From assembly GCA_964480565.1 (NCBI GenBank), contig CAYZSU010000064.1:1-12100 (forward strand): a stretch of DNA of 12,100 nt. Direction: 5' to 3'. The stretch's first letter is position 1; each line of letters opens with the position of its first letter. Source of the stretch: CAYZSU01 sp964480565 (GTDB lineage: Bacteria; UBA10199; 2-02-FULL-44-16; JAAZCA01). The position numbers were made by a program, and so were the translations under genes. The notes beneath the pieces were generated by a model. That model had not been told where the DNA came from. It ran no database searches and saw only the letters and a program-made list of their open reading frames with translations. Shown here one piece after another: positions 8,097 through 12,100 of this stretch.

Positions 8097-9098
8097 TTAT
8101 AGTTTGGTTCCAATATACTTAGCTAAACGAATCATCTGGTTGGTGAAACCCATTTCATTATCATACCATGACAATATTTTCACTAAATTGCCATTTACAG
8201 ATGTTGACTGCGCATCAACAATAGATCCATTGCTTGCACTCATAAAATCGACGCTAACAAGGGGTTCTTCACAAAAAGCCAAGGTATCTTTTAATTCGCC
8301 ATTCGCTGCATTTTTAAGCGCAGTATTGACTTCTGCTGCAGTTGTGTTTTTCTTTAATTGCGCCACTAAATCCACCATGGATACATTGACCGTAGGAACG
8401 CGCACTGCCAAACCGTCCAATTTGCCTTTAAGCTCTGGCAATACCAAACCAACAGCCTTTGCAGCGCCTGTTGTGGTAGGAATCTGAGAAACTGCACCCG
8501 CTCTTGCACGGCGTAAATCACTATGAGGGGAGTCAACAATGGATTGATCGCTGGTATAGGCATGGATCGTAGTCATGTAACCCGTTTCAATACCAAAATT
8601 ATCATTTAATACTTTTGCAACAGGTGCCAAGCAATTGGTTGTACAACTTGCACCACTAAGCACTTTATGGTTATTCACATCAAATGTATTATGGTTAACA
8701 TTATATACAAATGTAGGCACGTCACCTTTAGCTGGTGCGGAAATAATAACAATCTTTGCACCTGCATTTAAATGCTTGCCTGCATCTTCTGCACTACGGA
8801 AAATACCTGTACATTCGAGAACAATATCGCATTCCAATTGTTTCCAAGGTAAGTTATTTGGATCTCTTTCCTTACTCACAGGAATACGCTTGCCATTCAC
8901 TGTTAATGCATTGTCTTCTGCAGTAATATCACCATTAAAAATACCATGTGCAGAATCATATTTAAATAAATGAGCCATGCTGGATGCATCGACTAAATCA
9001 TTAATACCCACACATTCAATACCCTCTTGCGCACTCATCACACGCAATGCCAAACGACCAATGCGTCCAAATCCATTAATACCCACTCGTAAAGTCAT
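8097..9098 (-). CDS. gap: Type I glyceraldehyde-3-phosphate dehydrogenase
   Basis: Oxidises and phosphorylates glyceraldehyde 3-phosphate to 1,3-bisphosphoglycerate with NAD+; a cytoplasmic tetramer. The 333 residues match the family. The N-terminal nucleotide fold begins VGINGFGRIGR. Asp34 in GINDLVD favours NAD over NADP. The catalytic Cys152 lies in SGASCTTNCLAP and its partner His179 in TTIHAYTSDQ. Substrate-binding residues lie in the RRARAGAVSQIPTTTGAAKAV segment (197-217) and in WYDNEMGF near the end. A strong GGAGG precedes the ATG by four bases. It heads the gap-pgk-tpiA-secG-tRNA unit and is divergent from a small plus-strand gene. Confidence 0.98.
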   Translation of the reverse strand: MTLRVGINGFGRIGRLALRVMSAQEGIECVGINDLVDASSMAHLFKYDSAHGIFNGDITAEDNALTVNGKRIPVSKERDPNNLPWKQLECDIVLECTGIFRSAEDAGKHLNAGAKIVIISAPAKGDVPTFVYNVNHNTFDVNNHKVLSGASCTTNCLAPVAKVLNDNFGIETGYMTTIHAYTSDQSIVDSPHSDLRRARAGAVSQIPTTTGAAKAVGLVLPELKGKLDGLAVRVPTVNVSMVDLVAQLKKNTTAAEVNTALKNAANGELKDTLAFCEEPLVSVDFMSASNGSIVDAQSTSVNGNLVKILSWYDNEMGFTNQMIRLAKYIGTKL

Positions 9099-9181
9099 CT
9101 TTCCTCCAAGGTTATATTTATTTTGTTAATTAATTATTCTATTTACTATTTTGCCAAAGGATTTTTATTATTCATCCATAT

Positions 9182-9187
9182 ATTATA
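9182..9187 (-). promoter_or_regulatory. Candidate -10 box for gap
   Basis: A perfect TATAAT hexamer on the minus strand lies about 85 bases upstream of the gap start, in a strongly AT-rich leader. No good -35 hexamer is visible at the expected spacing, so this is position and consensus evidence only. Confidence 0.35.
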
Positions 9188-9366
9188 GATCTATTTTGTA
9201 TAGTCCCTTACGAAAAAACCTTTTGGAGGCGCGAGTATACATGTTTGCATTTACCAGTCAATACTATCCGGCATAAACACGCAAAAAATATGTTTTTCCG
9301 AAGAAAAAATGGCCAAAACTAGCAACTTTTAAGTGTTTAGTACCGATAATACTATTGGAGGCTATA

Positions 9367-9537
9367 ATGTTACCACCCGAATGGATTGACCAAATCAATA
9401 AACGAAAAAATGACATCCACTCAGACAATCAAAGTCAACCACTGCCTATTCATAGTGATGATCATTATAATGATAGCTCCCATGACACTCATTCGGAAGC
9501 AGATACAGATTCACATATCATTATCATCGACTTATAA
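9367..9537 (+). CDS. Small His/Asp/Ser-rich hypothetical protein (56 residues)
   Basis: Not recognised. I chose the ATG at 9367 because a consensus GGAGG (9356-9360) sits six bases upstream. A TTG at 9355 would overlap that site. The protein begins MLPPEWIDQINKRKND, possibly a short amphipathic helix, then becomes hydrophilic with 6 His, 10 Asp and 7 Ser overall. It contains two IHSD motifs (residues 17-20 and 28-31) and ends in IIIIDL. There is no signal peptide or membrane segment. The His/Asp clustering suggests a flexible segment that could bind divalent metal, but that is inference. It is divergent from gap, 268 bases away, and convergent with the DUF3862-like gene. The strong ribosome binding site is the main argument that it is translated. 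Confidence 0.6.
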   Translation: MLPPEWIDQINKRKNDIHSDNQSQPLPIHSDDHYNDSSHDTHSEADTDSHIIIIDL

Positions 9538-9551
9538 TGCGATTGTTCTTA

Positions 9552-9572
9552 AAACGCCCATTTTCGGTGTTT
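9552..9572. terminator. Weak candidate terminator between convergent genes
   Basis: AAACGCC (9552-9558) pairs with GGTGTTT (9566-9572) around a seven-base loop, with one G-T wobble. It lies between the small plus-strand gene and the convergent membrane-protein gene. No long T tract follows on the plus strand and only a short one on the minus strand, so the evidence is weak. Confidence 0.25.
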
Positions 9573-9593
9573 CTTGAGCATAGCAATCACTAA

Positions 9594-10025
9594 TTACTTT
9601 ACTCCATACTGACTTTTATGCAGCAATTGTCCATCCTGAAATACAATGGTCACATAGGCGAGATGATTTCCCCATTTATAGGTATGGGTTTTCTTAGCGG
9701 CAATGGTCATTTCTCCCAAGTCAAATTGAGCATCGCCAATCACATCGACCACTTGATCATAAGTCATTTGAGTATTTAGCTGTTGATATTGTTGCATTGT
9801 AATATCAATATCACCGGACGATCCACAGAATTTTGGTGCAATAAAAATGAACAAAATAATAAAAATAGGCATGGCAATCAAGCCAAGCTTTGCACCCTTC
9901 CATCGCATTTTACGCATATATTGCACATTTTGATCCATTTTTTCCTGAGACACACCTATTTTCGAAGCAAAATGAACAGTTTTATTCTTTTTATCAAAAA
10001 ATATTTTTTTCTCCATAATTATCAT
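9594..10025 (-). CDS. Single-pass membrane protein with DUF3862/BamE-like C-terminal domain
   Basis: Function unknown. The 143 residues fall into three parts. A basic N-terminus of about 45 residues (many Lys/Arg) is likely cytoplasmic. One membrane segment lies at about 46-64 (LGLIAMPIFIILFIFIAP). The C-terminal domain (about 76-143) is probably periplasmic. That domain has MTYDQVVDVIGDAQFDLGE, then YKWGN and VTIVFQDGQLLHKSQYG. This follows the SmpA/OmlA (BamE)-like pattern of DUF3862 proteins, where an M(S/T)Y-x-x-V helix precedes a small beta sheet. Such domains usually sit in lipoproteins; here a membrane helix replaces the lipobox. The start could be the ATG at 10025 or at 10016; neither has a well-spaced Shine-Dalgarno. 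The upstream region holds one copy of the 15-base repeat. Confidence 0.8.
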   Translation of the reverse strand: MIIMEKKIFFDKKNKTVHFASKIGVSQEKMDQNVQYMRKMRWKGAKLGLIAMPIFIILFIFIAPKFCGSSGDIDITMQQYQQLNTQMTYDQVVDVIGDAQFDLGEMTIAAKKTHTYKWGNHLAYVTIVFQDGQLLHKSQYGVK

Positions 10026-10031
10026 TTAAAA

Positions 10032-10046
10032 GACTGACCTCAAAAT
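10032..10046 (-). repeat. Copy 2 of the 15-base intergenic repeat
   Basis: Identical to 5516-5530 (ATTTTGAGGTCAGTC on the minus strand). It ends seven bases before the possible start codon at 10025. It contains GAGG, but 12 bases lie between that and the ATG, long for a ribosome binding site. Confidence 0.45.
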
Positions 10047-10147
10047 ACACATGTGAGATATTTTTTTGGCAAATCCATCAATACATTAACGATAATCGGA
10101 GATATAGTCATATTTTTTAAATAAATCAACCATTACACGATCCATTA

Positions 10148-10175
10148 TTGCTCAATTTAATAAAATACGTACAAT
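10148..10175 (+). promoter_or_regulatory. Candidate promoter of the TPR-sulfotransferase gene
   Basis: TTGCTC (10148-10153) and TACAAT (10170-10175) are separated by 16 bases. The -10 match is good and the -35 match only fair. The -10 ends six bases before the ATG at 10182, so a transcript from here would be nearly leaderless. This agrees with the lack of a Shine-Dalgarno in that position. Confidence 0.3.
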
Positions 10176-10181
10176 GATCAC

Positions 10182-11639
10182 ATGACCGACTATCCCACTC
10201 ATATCAAAAATGCCATTAATCTATGTAAATCCAATCAATTTAACGCTGCCATTGAACTGCTTCAACACGCATTACAAAAAAACCCCAATGACATCGATGC
10301 GTGGCATACATGGGGCGACATATGCATAGCACTTAAACAATACAATGATGCATGTATTTGTTTTAATGAAATTATAACCAGACACCCTCATGCAGAATTT
10401 GCCTATCATCGACTAATCAAACTATTTTCAAATCAGGATATGCCTGAAAAAGCTATTCATATAGCTAAAACAGGACAAAAGCACCATCCGAATAGCCCCA
10501 TAATCGCACATATGCTAGGCTGTATTTATCAAGATTTTGGCAATACATCACAATCCATTTACTTTTTTCAACAAAGCCTTGAAAAAGATGCCCTGTATTT
10601 TGACACCTATGACCGATTGATATCAATGCTCCCAATAAAGGATTTACCTCCCATAAAACAACGTTTATCCAGCTATTCAGGCGATACATTATCCAATGCA
10701 GATAATAAGCAACGGCTATTTTGCCTGGGCAAATTATGTGATCGGTTAGATGATACCGAAAATGCCATTACATATTTTACACAAGCCAATAAATGCCGTG
10801 ATGCACATCTTGGACCATTCGACCGTTCTCGCATATCTATAAATTACTCAATGCTTATACAGCATATTACATCCTCGTTCTTTTCAAAATACCGCCATTT
10901 TGGAAATGCCTCCCAGCAACCCATATTTATTATTGGCATGCCACGAAGCGGCACATCGTTAATCGAGCAAATACTCGCTAGCCACCCGGATATTCATGGT
11001 GCAGGCGAACTACCACATATAATGCAATTACTGGATTATGCGTCCAGCCAACTCCATTCAAATGAATTGCTCACTGTATTGAATCAATTAGACGCCCCAC
11101 TCATTCAGGACTTGGCCAAAAAATATATGCATCATATTCACACTATCAATAATGCCAATTGCCTCTATATCACGGATAAAATGCCTGGCAATTATGAAGT
11201 TCTTTGGTTTATTTCACTCCTATTTCCAAATGCACATATTATTCATTGCAAGAGAAATGCATTGGACACCTGCTTATCCTGTTTTATGCAAAACTTTACC
11301 TTTGGACATCAATATAAACATAATTTATCGGATTTGGGGTGGATGTATCGACAGTATCAGCAATTAATGCAGCATTGGCAAACCTGTATTCCAAATTCTA
11401 TCCATACCATTCATTATGAATTCTTGGTCACTGATCCAAAAAAAACCATCACCCGACTATTAAACCAATTCAATCTCCAGTGGAATGACAATTGCCTTAA
11501 TTTTCAACATACAAAGCGACGGGTTCATACTGCAAGCAATGTCCAGGTGCGACAGAAATTATATACTCATAGTGTTTGTAAGTGGAAACGTTATAATTCT
11601 CACTTGAATGCGCTAAAAAAAGCCCTTATTTCGGAATAA
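10182..11639 (+). CDS. TPR-repeat sulfotransferase family protein
   Basis: A fusion of N-terminal tetratricopeptide repeats (about residues 5-140, with another at about 180-205) to a PAPS-dependent sulfotransferase domain (about 245-480), a common bacterial layout. The TPR part probably binds a protein partner. The catalytic part would transfer sulfate from PAPS to an unknown acceptor. The 5'-phosphosulfate loop is IIGMPRSGTSLIEQIL (250-265), followed by GAGELPHI and TDKMPGNY (331-338). The 3'-phosphate segment is IHCKRNALDTCLSCF (354-368). Near the end, RRVHTASNVQVRQKLY, then W468 and Y471, match the Sulfotransfer_3-like pattern. No signal peptide or membrane segment is visible. The ATG at 10182 is the only reasonable start; no Shine-Dalgarno is seen. 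The gene stands alone between convergent and divergent neighbours, so the substrate cannot be inferred from context. Confidence 0.92.
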   Translation: MTDYPTHIKNAINLCKSNQFNAAIELLQHALQKNPNDIDAWHTWGDICIALKQYNDACICFNEIITRHPHAEFAYHRLIKLFSNQDMPEKAIHIAKTGQKHHPNSPIIAHMLGCIYQDFGNTSQSIYFFQQSLEKDALYFDTYDRLISMLPIKDLPPIKQRLSSYSGDTLSNADNKQRLFCLGKLCDRLDDTENAITYFTQANKCRDAHLGPFDRSRISINYSMLIQHITSSFFSKYRHFGNASQQPIFIIGMPRSGTSLIEQILASHPDIHGAGELPHIMQLLDYASSQLHSNELLTVLNQLDAPLIQDLAKKYMHHIHTINNANCLYITDKMPGNYEVLWFISLLFPNAHIIHCKRNALDTCLSCFMQNFTFGHQYKHNLSDLGWMYRQYQQLMQHWQTCIPNSIHTIHYEFLVTDPKKTITRLLNQFNLQWNDNCLNFQHTKRRVHTASNVQVRQKLYTHSVCKWKRYNSHLNALKKALISE

Positions 11640-11677
11640 ATGGACCATCCCATTAATGGAATTACCCGAGTCATTTC

Positions 11678-12100
11678 CTAATCCCTCTTTTGACGACCTA
11701 TTACCTGAAACAATACACTACACCCAATTTTAAGTAAATAATTGGCAAAAAACCATAAGATGGAAATTGCAAAAATCAGATCATCTGCTGATATCATATT
11801 ATTGGCAATTACTGTACCACTGGTATGTGGCGCCAGTAATTCCACCATCATGGCATTGGTAGTACCCAAGCCACCAGGTGTAATAGGCAAGGTCCCTACC
11901 AAAAATACAAGCGGAATATTGGATATTAGCTTAATCAATGGAACATACGCATCAAATGCCCATATAATCGCATACATAAATAAAATAATCGTCATATGAA
12001 TAGGAATGCGCATAAGAGCAAATCGACAATAATCGCTTAATGTTGCTTGATAAAAAAATGAAAAATGGCCTTGGTATAATGCTTGATGATATAATTGCAG
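11678..12100 (-). CDS. UPF0104/LPG-synthase-TM (flippase-like) integral membrane protein, 5'-truncated by window edge
   Basis: The C-terminal 140 residues of a polytopic inner-membrane protein. The frame is open through the right edge of the window, so the ATG at 12013 is internal and the start lies outside. The diagnostic feature is FLVGTLPITPGGLGTTNAMM, which matches the conserved PxxPGGxGxxEA-type motif of the UPF0104 family (the membrane part of lysylphosphatidylglycerol synthase, and AglD-type proteins). About three membrane helices are visible: one before this motif, one around it, and a final one (LIFAISILWFFANYLLKIGCSVLF). Proteins of this family are linked to lipid or glycolipid flipping and envelope modification; the exact substrate is unknown. 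It converges on the sulfotransferase gene across 38 bases. Confidence 0.85.
   Translation of the reverse strand: MQLYHQALYQGHFSFFYQATLSDYCRFALMRIPIHMTIILFMYAIIWAFDAYVPLIKLISNIPLVFLVGTLPITPGGLGTTNAMMVELLAPHTSGTVIANNMISADDLIFAISILWFFANYLLKIGCSVLFQVIGRQKRD

Noticed and set aside
8039..8113. N-terminal extension of pgk from an upstream TTG
   Set aside because: It would encode 25 residues across the terminator hairpin and into the gap 3' end. The ATG at 8038 has its own ribosome binding site and begins the conserved Pgk N-terminus.
9345..9350. GATAAT as a -10 box for the small His-rich gene
   Set aside because: Transcription would begin inside the ribosome binding site, and no -35 is visible.

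Overview
The window is an AT-rich bacterial chromosome segment, roughly in the mid to high 30s percent G+C by eye. The gene content fits a gammaproteobacterium. The main reason is the run gap-pgk-tpiA-secG-tRNA-Leu(GAG): tpiA-secG-tRNA-Leu is a familiar gammaproteobacterial arrangement. Low G+C, a TPR-sulfotransferase and an Rsm22-type protein would suit a host-associated lineage such as Legionellales/Coxiellaceae relatives. That placement is inference and no marker here proves it.

Layout. (1) 2-790, plus strand: the 3' part of a class I SAM-dependent methyltransferase, cut by the left window edge. (2) 835-5498, minus strand, read right to left: an Rsm22-like ribosome-assembly protein whose reading frame is broken at a homopolymer, then a 799-residue MMPL/RND-type membrane transporter, then a secreted protein that is probably a lipoprotein. 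(3) 5541-9098, minus strand: the glycolytic/secretion unit gap, pgk, tpiA, secG and tRNA-Leu(GAG). It is closed by a strong intrinsic terminator after the tRNA, and a second terminator-like hairpin lies between gap and pgk. (4) 9367-9537, plus strand: a 56-residue His/Asp/Ser-rich small protein with a good ribosome binding site, divergent from gap. (5) 9594-10025, minus strand: a single-pass membrane protein with a DUF3862/BamE-like C-terminal domain. (6) 10182-11639, plus strand: a TPR-sulfotransferase. (7) 11678-12100, minus strand: the C-terminal part of a UPF0104/LPG-synthase-TM-type membrane protein, cut by the right edge.

How the genes work together. Gap, Pgk and TpiA carry consecutive or linked steps of lower glycolysis. 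SecG is a subunit of the Sec translocon, and the tRNA decodes CUC/CUU leucine codons. The transporter and the secreted protein are co-oriented and closely spaced, so they may act together in the envelope. The remaining genes are single units with no evident shared pathway.

No convincing new multi-gene system is visible. The items most worth a second look are the frame-broken Rsm22 homologue, the terminator between gap and pgk, the His/Asp-rich microprotein, the secreted protein with a possible degenerate copper-monooxygenase-like fold, and a short sequence motif recurring in intergenic regions. No CRISPR array, insertion sequence or integrase gene was seen. No gene-free stretch exceeds 300 bases.
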